Origin: Limnephilus marmoratus
Lineage: Eukaryota > Arthropoda > Insecta > Trichoptera > Limnephilidae
Assembly: GCA_917880885.1 (NCBI GenBank)
Contig: OU862913.1
Coordinates: 7,564,001 to 7,628,000 of the forward strand
DNA: 64,000 bases
Reading direction: 5' to 3'
Shown: piece after piece, positions 11,482 through 20,706 of the stretch
Layout: every line of letters starts with the position of its first letter
Position numbering within the stretch: position 1 is the stretch's first letter
The notes under the pieces: model-generated
What the model was told of the DNA's origin: nothing
The model's input: only the letters and a program-made list of their open reading frames with translations
Database searches by the model: none
Translations under genes and position numbers: made by a program

Positions 11482-12289
11482 TTACAACAATTTATTCAAA
11501 TCATCTTCGTGTTTGATGATAATGACTCTTGAAGATAGTTCTGGGTTCTTTTTCACGCAAATTTTATTGTTCCGAAACCACACAAATTGAAATTTAGCTT
11601 CTTTAGCTTTTTGTTTAGTTTTCCAAAGAAAGGTTTTGGAATATGATGATAGAACTTCTCCAATGAAGATGTTCCTGTCCTTCAATTGCTTTATACTTTT
11701 GCGTGCGTTGAGAAATTCAGATTGGGACTTTTCATCTTTGAAATGGATGATCATCCTCTGAGCTCCGGGTTTATTAATAGTTTTATCAGGATATTGAGTA
11801 ACTTTATTTATTCTACCTGGTTCAATCCGAATGTCAAATTTTTTTATGAATCTTTCCACGGTTTCCACAGAATTTTCATTCATCAAGGTTTCTAGGCCAG
11901 ACAATTCAGCACAATTATAGCTTACATTTTGTTGTTCTATATCAGCTAGACGAATTTCTAAATGTTTTATTTTTAGATCTTTGATAGAATTTGCGTTTTC
12001 CAAGTTATCCACATTTTTTTTTTAATTACATCATGTTTCCGATATTATTAGTTATTTCATCATATTGCTGACCAATAAATTCAATGCTTTTTCTCATGTC
12101 GGATATCTCAGATTCTAGATTTTTTTTCAGTGTTGACGATTCAAGTTCAATTTTTGCAAAAACTTGTAGCTTAAATTCTTCCATTTTTTTATCCATGTAT
12201 TTTACAATTTTTCCAAAATGATCCTCGTTTACTGCTGGAGAATCCGATGCCTTAGACCTAGTTTGCACTAGATTCTGATTGTTGGGCAT
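11482..12289 (-). pseudogene. Non-LTR ORF1 (coiled coil plus FP-like RNA-binding protein), split
   Basis: ORF1 proteins of this group bind element RNA. An 87-codon frame starts at 12289 (MPNNQNLVQTRSKA) and contains heptad-like sequence (KYMDKKMEEFKLQVFAKIEL). It stops at 12026. A second frame from about 12012 to 11482 continues with LKIKHLEIRLADIEQQN, then GRINKVTQYPDK, MIIHFKDEKSQSEFLNARK and WKTKQKAKEAKFQFVWFRNN. The latter resembles the FP25-like domain found in many insect non-LTR ORF1 proteins (a family comparison; no search was run). The split sits at an A run, so it may be a slippage mutation or a programmed site. The spacing to ORF2 is about 58 bases. Confidence 0.7.
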
Positions 12290-12502
12290 TGTAAACGATT
12301 TACTTAAATAAATAATGACTCACAACTTATAAATGAATGGTGGTCACCCTAAAACACACTTTATGATCACTGGTAAACGGAATGTAATATAGTAGGTACA
12401 AACTTATTGTTGTGAATACTAAGAGTGGTTAAGCAGTGGAGTATTACAAAGCAGACGTCCTCACTGAACAACAGTATTGTTACGTACTACAACAGTATTG
12501 TT

Positions 12503-12672
12503 ACACTGATCTCCAGATTTCTACCCAGTCTACATACTCTTTTCTTTCCCAGAACTTCCTCTACATCCTTTCTTAAAAATACCCTCCACACAGCATCCCC
12601 AAAGATGACATAGGCCCTGAGGGGAATTATTTTCCTCAGAGCTTCCTGTGTGGAGCTAATGTTAATAAAAAA
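12503..12672 (+). repeat. R-family repeat, right part
   Basis: This continues the copy interrupted at 5844. It contains CTCCACACAGCATCCCCAAA, GATGACATAGGCCCTGAGG and the near-palindromic TCCTGTGTGGAGCTAATG end, matching the inverted copies at 49065 and 58600. It ends next to an AT-rich stretch that leads to the ribozyme-like motif at 12805. Confidence 0.75.
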
Positions 12673-12804
12673 TATGTTTATTTTTATTAAGTTTGATTTG
12701 TCAAACGCAATTTGCATTTTTAATTTATTGTAAATAACCAATATACTATTATATAAAATAAAACAATAACTTAGAAAACACCACTTTTAATTTTTATATA
12801 CCTT

Positions 12805-12850
12805 GTGCCGACCTGGTTTCGCTCCAACCACAGCTTCTTCAGAGCATTGG
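12805..12850 (-). ncRNA. Candidate minimal type-I hammerhead-like motif
   Basis: On the minus strand the order is TGCT, CTGAAGA, a short hairpin with GCT..AGC, GAAACCAGGTC and GGCACAAGG. CTGANGA and GAAA are the conserved hammerhead core boxes; GTC supplies a cleavage triplet; TGCT can pair with GGCA (one G-U) as stem I. An extra A separates CTGAAGA from stem II and stem III is very short, so activity is uncertain. Such compact hammerheads are known from Penelope-like elements and retrozymes. A partial second copy (TGCTCTGAAGAAGC, minus) lies at about 13022-13035. Confidence 0.45.
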
Positions 12851-12970
12851 AGGTTATCCATCACATACCCAACCGGTACAAGTAACAGATGGTTACTCCT
12901 TCAGGGCTCTTACGAGGACTCTAATTTTGTATAATACCTCTACATTTAAATACACGAAGCAGACCTCCAT
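12848..12970 (+). mobile_element. 123-bp inverted-repeat element (TGGAGGT/ACCTCCA ends)
   Basis: Short inverted ends GGAGGT..ACCTCC enclose TACTCCTTCAGGGCTC and GAGGACTCTAATTTTG, shared with copies at 9685-9835 and 18078-18210. ATT on both sides may be a 3-bp duplication. It has no coding capacity. Confidence 0.6.
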
Positions 12971-13121
12971 TGCCCATGCATACATCGTTAGAGAGCGCCA
13001 TGCAAGTGCTATCTATATACTTATTGCTTCTTCAGAGCAGTACCTATATAGACCGAGAGGTCACGGGATTTTTCATAACGATCATGGATACTGTTAGATT
13101 TACTTTTATAGTTTGTAGAGT

Positions 13122-13384
13122 GGGAATGGGACGTTTCTACGCCGCCGGTTCTTCGCCGCCAGTTCATCGCCGCCGTTTCTACGCCGGGACGGTTCTACAC
13201 CGGCCGTTTCTACACCGGCCGTTTCTACGCCAGCCGATTCTACGCCGCATTCAAATTAAATTAACAATTACAATTAAACTTTATTGTTTAAACACATACA
13301 CACAGTCACAGAAAATAAAATAGAAAATACAAAAATTATCGAATCATTTAAAAAGTAGCATTAACATTTATTTTAATTTAAAAG
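13122..13384 (+). repeat. MULE left terminal inverted repeat
   Basis: The outer 135 bases carry about eight GC-rich modules of roughly 16 bases, such as CGCCGTTTCTACGCCG and CACCGGCCGTTTCTACAC. The inner part is AT-rich. The spaced modules are good candidates for transposase-binding sites; that role is inferred. Confidence 0.9.
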
Positions 13385-13426
13385 ATATTTTGTACATGCA
13401 AGTTACAATCGCCGCACAGTGGCTGA

Positions 13427-14770
13427 AATTGGAGCGCTGGCTGGCGCGACATCCCTCTCGGCGTTCGACCATTTGGTTGTTTATTGTTGTTTTTAAGTGT
13501 TTATATGAAATATTACAAAATTTTTGAAAGATTCTCTATAATAACTTCATAAATTGAAGGAGAATCCCAAACAATAAACATAACATTGTTAATCGATGTA
13601 CATAGCAATAATACTTAGGATTTTCCAGACAGTGGGGAATAACGTTAAATAATGATAATTGGGGGTAGAATGGTTTAATGGGGGTAATTAGTGTAATTAC
13701 ACACAATAGGTAATCTAATTATATATTAACTCCTGCTAAAAATGCTCACACGCAAATTGAATGTATTTATAAACATTTTATAGTTGGCAGGTACCTACTT
13801 AAAAATATATTATACATTTAATGACATGCGCATTAAAATAACCAAACGGAAAAGACTCCAAAAGATAGTACAGGATATTTTATATTTATGTAATAACATA
13901 AATTAAAAAATATGTTATTACATAAATTACAGAATAATTAACTTTCTGATGTTATTTTCAATGAAATTTTTAATTTTAGTGACTAATTGAAAATAAAATT
14001 CATTTTGACGTTTTATAAGTTATAGTAATAAAGGTAACATTATGTTAATCTTTCTTAGACATAAAGGAATCAAAGATTGAATTCAAAAAAATAATTGATG
14101 AAAAATACAATCATTCCTTAAAAATGCAATTACTGGAGTGGCTGGTGACGGCTGGTGATAATTTTTATTGTTCCATGTACAAAAAAGATACATCAATAAT
14201 ATTCTTTTAAAATTAGAGTGGAGAATCGTGGAGTTTTTTTTCCTACTCCATTAAAGAAAATAAATTTGAAAAAAAAATTTAGAAAAAAGACGTCAACTTT
14301 AAATCAAGATTTCCGATATAATTTATGACATAAATATCTTTTTACTGTTACTTTACTAAAGCTCATACCTTTAAAAATATTTTAAATGAATTTATAAAAA
14401 AAAAAAATCGATAATAAGTACACAAACAGCTAGATTCTGCACACCTTCAAACTCACCTAAATACAGCAGCGTAAAAGTGCGCCCAATAATCCTCTGTTCT
14501 GCGACTAATTACAGAATAATTAAGTTTCAGATGTAATTTTCAATGAAATTTTTAATTTAAGTGAGTAACTGAGAATAAATTCATTTTGACGTTTTATTGG
14601 TCATAGTATCAATGGTAACATTAGGTTAATCTTTCTTAGACATAAAGGAATCAAAGATTGAATTCTAAAAAAAAATTGATAAAAAATACAATCATTCCTT
14701 ATAAATGCATTTTGGGAACATGCTGATCAGGGGCCGGTGACGCGCCAGCGTTCCAATTTCAGCCACAGAG
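13427..14770. mobile_element. Probable nested insertion with internal direct duplication
   Basis: CAGTGGCTGAAATTGGAGCG at the left and its near inverse, CGTTCCAATTTCAGCCACAG, at the right suggest a hAT-like element. Within it, about 235 bases at 13931-14165 are repeated directly at 14514-14745 (shared phrases include CATTTTGACGTTTTAT and CATAAAGGAATCAAAGATTG). The flanks share CGCCG but no clean 8-bp duplication is seen. No coding sequence. Confidence 0.5.
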
Positions 14771-14935
14771 CGCCGGGATTACCAGATTGGGACCCATTGA
14801 CAAAGCAGGTAAGCAGAAGTTTTAATCCGGGTTATCTTAATTGTGTTATGGTTATCAACACAGGCCCATTAGCACAAAGGAGGTAATGAGAAGTTTTAAT
14901 CCGCTTAAAATTCTAAAAATTGTTTAACAGTATTT

Positions 14936-14972
14936 GGTATAAATATGGGGCAGGAGCCCTTAACACATCACT
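14936..14972 (+). promoter_or_regulatory. Putative transposase promoter (TATA plus initiator)
   Basis: GGTATAAATATGG supplies a TATA box at 14938-14945, and ATCACTC about 25-30 bases downstream fits an arthropod initiator. The start codon follows some 60 bases later. Placement supports expression of the MULE transposase. Confidence 0.55.
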
Positions 14973-15026
14973 CTAAGTGTATTCGTCACAAAGTAATCAT
15001 TACGTTAGTTAACAGTGATCTTAATA

Positions 15027-16439
15027 ATGGAACCAGCAGTTCTCAGCAAGAAAGGAAACGAGAAGTTTTCATATAACGGATATTTGTACGTTTTCGACAA
15101 AGTTAGTAAAAGGGACGCTAGTTTAAAATTTTGGCGGTGCGAAGAAGTGGGTCGCTGTAAAGGAAGAATTCACACGAGGGCTGGAGAAGTGGTCAACGAA
15201 ATCAACAATCATTCTCACCCTTCCTCGGCAGCAGCCATACAATCAGCAACTGTTTGCACTAACATGAAACGTCGTGCAGAAGAAACTATGGAGGGCACAA
15301 GTGTAGTTATAAATCAGTGTATAGTCGACGTGCCTGAAGCTGTTTTAGCATCGATTCCAAATAATGCAGCCCTGAGAAAAATAATCAGAAGAAAACGGAA
15401 TCAAATTAATGCTGCACCTGCTGATCCCGCAGACCTAAACGATTTGGTGTTGCCAAATCGATATAAGCTATATGTGCCTCAACCAGGAACAGAAGAAACT
15501 TTTTTGCTAAGCGACGATGGAGAGGGAGCAAACAGAATTTTAATTTTTGGAAGAGGGAGCTGGTTGCAGCATTTGCATAATGCCAATACATGGTACACTG
15601 ATGGTACCTTCGCAATAGCACCGAGGCTATTTTCGCAAGTTTATATTGTTATGGCAACAAAACACGGAGGAGTGCATCCTATAGTGTATGCTCTGTTACC
15701 TAACAAGCAGCGTGTTACATACACACGTATGTTCGAACTAATTAAAACACTAGTGCCAAATTTAAGTCCAGGATCTATCATTTGTGATTATGAATATGCA
15801 GCTTTTAGTGCCATGAAAGATTGCTTTCCTGAAGTAAATGTAAAAGGTTGCTTCTTCCATTTAGCACAAAATATGAGGAAGCATTTAGCTCAGATTGGTG
15901 TTATTAGTCAATACAACAATGATGCTGAATTTGCATTGAGAGCTAAAATGGTCATTGCATTAGCATTTGTGCCAATAGCTGATTTAGATGAATACATTGA
16001 TGCTTTAGCAAATGATTTGCCAGTAGAACTTCAGCCGCTTCTAAATTGGTTTGAAGACAGCTATGTTGGCCGTTTAAATCGACGCGGGAATGGTAGGCGC
16101 CCGCCTATGTTTCATCCAACAATGTGGAATTTATACCAGAGAACAATCGATGGAGAAGATCGCACCAATAATCATGCAGAGGCAGCCAATCGTCGATTGC
16201 GTTCTGAATTATGTATGCATCACCCAACTATTTGGAAATTTATAGATGGATTGCGAAAAGTACAAAAAGGACGAGACGCTTATTTTGAGCAACTTATCGC
16301 CGGACATTTACCACCGATGAAGCTGAAAAAATACCGTGACGCTGATGAACGTATTCGAAGAATTGTCTTAGATTATGAAAACAGGGAACCTCTAGATTAT
16401 TTACGTGGCCTAGCACACAATTACCAAATGACGCAATAA
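15027..16439 (+). CDS. MULE transposase with FLYWCH zinc finger
   Basis: The product cuts and rejoins the element's terminal repeats. I start at ATG 15027 (MEPAVLSKKGN), after the TATA box; an in-frame GTG lies four codons earlier. Residues about 10-65 form a FLYWCH-type zinc finger: FSYNGYLYVFDK, FWRCEEVGRCKGRIHT and NNHSHP. The RNase-H-like MULE core follows: WYTDGTFAIAPRLFSQVY with the first Asp (about residue 190), SIICDYEYAAF with the second Asp, GCFFHLAQNMRKHL, and NNHAEAANRRLRSEL as the C-terminal block. At 470 codons it is compact but complete, with no stops. AATAAA signals at about 16470 and 16559 lie in the right terminal repeat. It is the only gene of the element. Confidence 0.93.
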   Translation: MEPAVLSKKGNEKFSYNGYLYVFDKVSKRDASLKFWRCEEVGRCKGRIHTRAGEVVNEINNHSHPSSAAAIQSATVCTNMKRRAEETMEGTSVVINQCIVDVPEAVLASIPNNAALRKIIRRKRNQINAAPADPADLNDLVLPNRYKLYVPQPGTEETFLLSDDGEGANRILIFGRGSWLQHLHNANTWYTDGTFAIAPRLFSQVYIVMATKHGGVHPIVYALLPNKQRVTYTRMFELIKTLVPNLSPGSIICDYEYAAFSAMKDCFPEVNVKGCFFHLAQNMRKHLAQIGVISQYNNDAEFALRAKMVIALAFVPIADLDEYIDALANDLPVELQPLLNWFEDSYVGRLNRRGNGRRPPMFHPTMWNLYQRTIDGEDRTNNHAEAANRRLRSELCMHHPTIWKFIDGLRKVQKGRDAYFEQLIAGHLPPMKLKKYRDADERIRRIVLDYENREPLDYLRGLAHNYQMTQ

Positions 16440-16458
16440 TCTTATTTTTCCTATTTAT

Positions 16459-16707
16459 TCTTTTAATTTAAAATAAATGTTAATGCTACTTTTTAAATGA
16501 TTCGATAGTTTTTGTATTTTCTATTTTATTTTCTATGACTGTATGTATGTGTTAAAACAATAAAGTTTAATTGTAATTGTTAATTTAATTTGAATGCGGC
16601 GTAGAATCGGCCGGTGTAGAAACGGCCGGTGTAGAACCGTCTCGGCGTAGAAACGGCGGCGATGAACTGGCGGCGAAGAACCGGCGGCGTAGAAACGTCC
16701 TAGACCC
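16459..16707 (-). repeat. MULE right terminal inverted repeat
   Basis: This is the inverse of 13122-13384, ending CGTAGAAACGTCCTAGACCC. Modules such as GGTGTAGAAACGGCC repeat. The first ~12 terminal bases differ slightly between ends (GGGAATGGGACG against GGGTCTAGGACG). It starts about 20 bases after the transposase stop. Confidence 0.9.
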
Positions 16708-16716
16708 TTGTAGAGT

Positions 16717-17362
16717 AGTCCCCTAATGTGAATGACGTCGGTCTGCCTGCTCTCAGTGGTTGCAACTACGAGTTATAGAGCTTACAAGAGGCTTCATTGT
16801 TGCGAAAAAAAAACGATCAGAGAAATGGTCAGTTTTAGTACATATTCAAAGTATGGCGTCTCCGCAGATGAAATAAGCTGGTCTGCCTGCTCTCAGTGGT
16901 TGCAACTTCGAGTTATAGAGCTTACAAGAGATTTCATTGTTGCGAAAAAAAAACGATAACAGAAATGGTCAGTTTTAGTACCTATTCGAAGTATGGTGTC
17001 TCCACAGGTGAAACGAGTTGGTCTGCCTGCTCTTAGTGGTTGTATTTCAGAGAAAAAAAAATAACAGTAACCAATAAAATAAATAATGAAGTCGAAAAAA
17101 TGCAATTTTTATTAATTCAACTTACATAAACTAAATCATCTTTGGGTAAAATCACAGATCACTTTGGGTAATCATGTTGTAGAATATTGCTAAGGCTTAA
17201 AGAGTTAAATATTTACTTACTTCTAATATTCTTTTTATATTTTTTGAGCTTTTTCATTAGTCACATTAAAATCTATACTAAACAATAAAATAAAGTATTA
17301 AATCCAGTTTTTATAAATATTTACCTTGCAATAAAATCTAATAATTTTTGGGTAAAATCACA
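16717..17362. repeat. Left foldback arm with ~139-bp tandem units
   Basis: Units begin GGTCTGCCTGCTCTCAGTGG near 16738, 16878 and 17019 and include GCGAAAAAAAAACGAT and AAATGGTCAGTTTTAGTAC. After the third, truncated unit come about 300 bases with TTTGGGTAAAATCACAG at both ends. The whole is mirrored at 19846-20706. Open frames across the units are repeat artefacts. Confidence 0.85.
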
Positions 17363-17700
17363 GGTTCATCATTACTTGAGCTAAGTTGCGATGCTCCGTT
17401 GACAAAAAATGAAACCAAATGCAAAATCGAACAATTCATTTGTGAGTTATATGGTGTGAATCTGTAAACGGGGCCCGCCAAAAGATTTCCCTAAAACAAA
17501 TTAAGCCCAATAAAGAGAATGAAAAATTTTACAAAACTCATATGAATTTTGATGCTCCTTTTTTGCCACCGTCTGAAATCGAACTAGTTCATCAGATACT
17601 TAGAGCTAAATACTTATCAAATATCTGGATAAATTCAATCAAAAATCCTCCAAGCTATCAATTGAACATTGAAAATGTAAAGCGACTGAACTGGTATAGG
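17363..17700 (+). pseudogene. Fragment of an unrecognised gene, frameshifted
   Basis: After an acceptor-like AAAATCACAG the translation reads CKIEQFICELYGVN, and in a shifted frame ARQKISLKQIKPNKENEKF, APFLPPSEIELVHQILRAKY and NIWINSIKNPPSYQL. The pattern (aromatic-rich FICELYG, LPPS, then LRAKYLSNIW) reminds me of uncharacterised insect and cnidarian proteins often found near transposons, but I cannot name a domain. One frameshift breaks it. The fragment is cut by the element beginning at about 17701. Confidence 0.45.
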
Positions 17701-18077
17701 TTTTGGAAATTCGCGGTCCGGCGACAGTTCGTCCGGCCGACATTTGGTCCGGCGACAATTGGTCCGGCGAAAATTGGTCCGGCTGAAATTTTAGAAGACG
17801 TTTTCTTCAAATAAGTATGCAAATAGGATATACGGCCGTACAACCAAAGTCGATATACTTAAACATATCTGATGGCACCTCCACTGTACTGTGTCTTCCT
17901 CCCAAACAGGTGCTTGTAGAATATGCTGGATACACTCACCCAGCGCTTGCCACCTCATGGACATTCACCAACCTGTCCCATTGTCTTGTCTATATTCTGT
18001 CATACCAACACATATTGTATCTTGTATTTCCCGCTAAGCATTTGCATACTGCTTGCTAACAACGTATGCAGGGACAT

Positions 18078-18210
18078 TGGAGGTCTAAATTCGTTCTTAA
18101 CTAAATATAGCTTCGTTCTTTCACAAAAATTAGAGTCCTCGCGAGAGCCTTGAAGGAGTAACCATCTGTTACTTAATACCAGGACGGGTAAGTGGTGGAC
18201 GACCTCTAAT
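18078..18210 (-). mobile_element. Inverted copy of the GGAGGT small element
   Basis: Its inverse matches 12848-12970 through CAACAGATGGTTACTCCTTC-like sequence and GCGAGGACTCTAATTTTTG. It lies in a ~335-bp insertion in the left foldback arm bounded by ATGGCA on both sides (17871 and 18209 regions). Confidence 0.6.
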
Positions 18211-18635
18211 TATGGCATCTTGAGTGAAAATCCGCTGTGAAAATATTTTTAATAATAATTTCGACTCTCCGAAGGAGCATGCGGCAATCACAAAATACGA
18301 CATACTTATACGTGCAATCGGCTTAGCAACAAAAAAGCTAAAGATTCCTACTTGCATATAATATAACTTTTATATCTGAATATAACACAAGAGTCCCAAC
18401 TGCTCCCAACCGTCTCGAGCCACTGAGACTATGGCATCCCTAATTTTGGTATGGTGTGATGCTGAAGGTAGTGGGGAGGTGAATGAGATGTGAAAAATGT
18501 ACCTGGCTATTCAGATTTATCATCAAACACGGCTAAAGCCATTTCAAGTAACGTTTCAATTCTGAATGAATACTGACGAATAGCAAAATACGACATACTT
18601 ATATGTGCAATATCTACTTAAGATTTAGGAGGCGG

Positions 18636-18872
18636 ATATGTTTACCGCCGCGCCGCCCCGGATCCATTTATTGGATAACCAACGCCCCTGCCATAGTCCC
18701 ATCCCAAGTAGTTTGCTACGTTTGGTGACCGTGTTTACGGAATGAGGTTTGTCTAGGTCTTGGCGGGGGATGCCTTTGCATGGCGGGCCGGATCAGAAGA
18801 GACCGGTTGAGGGAGACTTTTTAATCTCTCCAGCCTGACTCTCTCGACCCATCGCCTTGCACTGCAGTGTGG
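18636..18872 (+). repeat. R-family repeat fragment
   Basis: It contains GGATCCATTTATTGGATAAC, GTAGTTTGCTACGTTTGGTG and GGCGGGCCGGATCAGAAGAG, matching the R copies at 5148, 49065 and 58495. It is embedded between inverted segments of the foldback element. Confidence 0.7.
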
Positions 18873-19744
18873 AAAATTACCTGGCTATCCAGATTTAGTC
18901 ACCATACACGGCAAAAGTCATTTCAAATAACGTTACAATTCTGAATGAATACTGACGAATAGCAAAATACGACCTTCTAAATCTTAAGTAGATATTGCAC
19001 GTGTCGTATTTTGGTATTCGTCAGCATTCATTCAGAATTGTAACGTTACTTGTAATGGCTTTAGCATTACAGGATAGCATTACTTACTAGTCATCAAACA
19101 AGTCATCATTGTTTGATGACTATATCTGAATAGCCAGGTACATTTTCCACAACTCCTATCTCTCCCCACTACCTTCAGCATCACAACATACCAAAATTGG
19201 GGATGCCATAGTCTCACTGGCTCGAGACGGTTGGGAGCAGTTGGGAGTTGGGACTCTTGTGTTATATTCAGATATAAAAGCTATATTATATGCAAATGGG
19301 AATCGCGTTTTTTTGCTAGGCCGATTGCACGTATAAGTATGTCGTATTTTGTGATTGCCGCATGCTACTTCAGAGAGTCGAAATTATTAGTAAAAATAAT
19401 TTCACAGCAGATTTTCACTCAAGATGCCTTCAGATATAAGTATATTGACTTTGGTTGTACGGCTGTATATCCTTTTTGCATACTTACTTGAAGAAAACAT
19501 CTTCTTAACTTTCGGCCGGACTAATTGTCGCCGGACCAAATTTCGGCCGGACGAACTGTCGGCCGGACCAACTCTCGCCGGACCAACTGTCGCCGAACCA
19601 ATTGTCGGGTCACCAATTGTCGGGTCACCACATACAAGAGTTTGTTTCCTTATGTTTTTTACATATACATATGTATAATAATTTCCATATCATCATAACC
19701 GTCATTTTTTCTATCAAACTTTACAGTTATTTTATCACATTACA

Positions 19745-19803
19745 GACTCATCGTCTACGTGCCTAAGCAGCGAAGAAGTAGATTCTGAAGATGACGAAAT
19801 CTA
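19745..19803 (+). pseudogene. Acidic C-terminal exon-like fragment
   Basis: After a pyrimidine-poor but valid acceptor ending TTACAG, the frame reads TDSSSTCLSSEEVDSEDDEI and stops. A short acidic tail exon on the same strand, beyond the inserted element, probably ends the gene whose earlier exon lies at 17363-17700. The link is inferred from position and orientation. Confidence 0.35.
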
Positions 19804-19845
19804 AGTTAAATCTATCTAAGTTAAAAAAGAAATCTAAGTTAAAGT

Positions 19846-20706
19846 GATGATGAACTTGTGATTTTACCCAAAAATTATTAGATTATATTGCAGGCTAAAT
19901 ATTTATAAAAACTGATTTAATACTTTATTTTGTGGTTTAGTGTGGATTTTAATGTGACTAATGAAAAACTCAAAAAATATTAAAAGAATATTAGAAGTAA
20001 GTAAATATTTAACTCTTTAAGCCTTAGCAATATTCTACAAAATGATTACCCAAAGTGATCTGTGATTTTACCCAAAGATGATTTAGTTTATGTAAGTTGA
20101 ATTAATGAAAATTGGATTTGTTCGATGTAATTCTTAATTTTATTAATCACTGTTATTTTTTTTCTCTCTGAAATACAACCACTAAGAGCAGGCAGACCAA
20201 CTCGTTTCACCTGTGGAGACACCATACTTCGAATAGGTACTAAAACTGACCATTTCGTTTTTTTCGCAACAATGCAGTGACTTGTGCGCATCATAACTCT
20301 GAAATGCAACCACTGAAAGCAGGCAGACCAACTGATTTCATCTGCGGAGACGCCATACTTTCAATAGGTACTAAAACTGACCATTTCTCTGATCGTTTTT
20401 TTTTCGCAACAATGAAGCCTCTTGTGAGCTCTATAACTCGAATTTGCAACCATTGAGAGCAGGCAGACCAACTTATTTCATCTGCGGAGACGCCATACTT
20501 TGAATATGTACTAAAACTGACCATTTCTCTGATCGTTTTTTTTTCGCAACAATGAAGCCTCTTGTAAGCTCTATAACTCGTAGTTGCAACCACTGAGAGC
20601 AGGCAGACCGACGTCATTCACATTAGGGGACTACTCTACAAACTATAAAAGTAAATCTAACCGTATCCATGATCGTTATGAAAAATCCCGTGACCTCTTA
20701 GACTAA
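19846..20706. repeat. Right foldback arm, with empty MULE site
   Basis: This arm is the inverse of the left arm and holds three full ~139-bp units (boundaries near 20189, 20320, 20459 and 20598). At 20633-20641 the single ACTCTACAA is the unoccupied counterpart of the MULE insertion site. The last bases TGACCTCTTAGACTA mirror TAGACCGAGAGGTCA at 13053. Confidence 0.88.

Larger units (their letters stand above)
5845..12502 (-). mobile_element. Near-complete CR1/L2-like non-LTR retrotransposon
   Basis: On the minus strand it has a 5' untranslated part with two copies of AACAATACTGTTGT, an ORF1 region (12289-11482), an ORF2 with endonuclease (11424-10136) and reverse transcriptase (8011-6320), a ~470-bp 3' UTR and a TTTATTTA-type tail at 5845. 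Target duplication ACACT flanks it (5840-5844 and 12503-12507), and its target is an R repeat. It carries a later hAT insertion at 8012-10135; without that it is about 4.5 kb. A second, 5'-truncated 3' UTR copy is at 43042-43510. Family placement rests on RT and endonuclease motifs only. Confidence 0.85.
13122..16707 (+). mobile_element. Complete Mutator-like (MULE) element
   Basis: Terminal inverted repeats of about 260 bp (13122-13384 and 16459-16707) are flanked by a perfect 9-bp duplication TTGTAGAGT (13113-13121, 16708-16716). One transposase gene lies inside. The unoccupied sequence is preserved in the inverted sister arm at 20633-20641, where the 9-mer is single. An inserted or duplicated segment (13427-14770) separates the left terminus from the promoter. 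The element looks young: open frame and clean duplication. Confidence 0.95.
17701..19631. mobile_element. Second foldback element with GGTCCGGCGAC modules
   Basis: The left end has five GC-rich modules (GGTCCGGCGACAATT and variants) followed by TTTCTTCAA and a GGATATACGGCCGTAC phrase; the right end is the inverse, with about seven modules. Further in, 18205-18600 and 19000-19440 are inverted copies (GAGACTATGGCATCCC, CGACATACTTATA, GTGATTGCCGCATG). The left arm is interrupted at about 17877-18210 and an R fragment lies at 18636-18872. No transposase is present. The modular ends resemble those of the neighbouring MULE in plan, not in sequence. No target duplication found. Confidence 0.7.
13053..20706. 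mobile_element. Foldback-like composite structure with captured gene pieces
   Basis: Sequence 13053-13121 plus 16717-17383 is repeated in inverse orientation at 19846-20706. The arms contain tandem ~139-bp units, two and a part on the left and three and a part on the right. Between the arms lie exon-like fragments of one unrecognised gene (17363-17700 and 19745-19803) and a second inverted-repeat element (17701-19631). A Mutator-like element (13122-16707) sits in the left arm. Long inverted repeats made of tandem subrepeats resemble Drosophila Foldback elements in architecture only. The outer boundary is approximate; AT-rich flanks prevent a firm target duplication call. Confidence 0.7.

Noticed and set aside
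16732..17105. Short frames repeated at 16732-17105 and 20291-20617
   Set aside because: They run across tandem foldback units in both arms; the repetition is from DNA structure and stops fall at unit borders.
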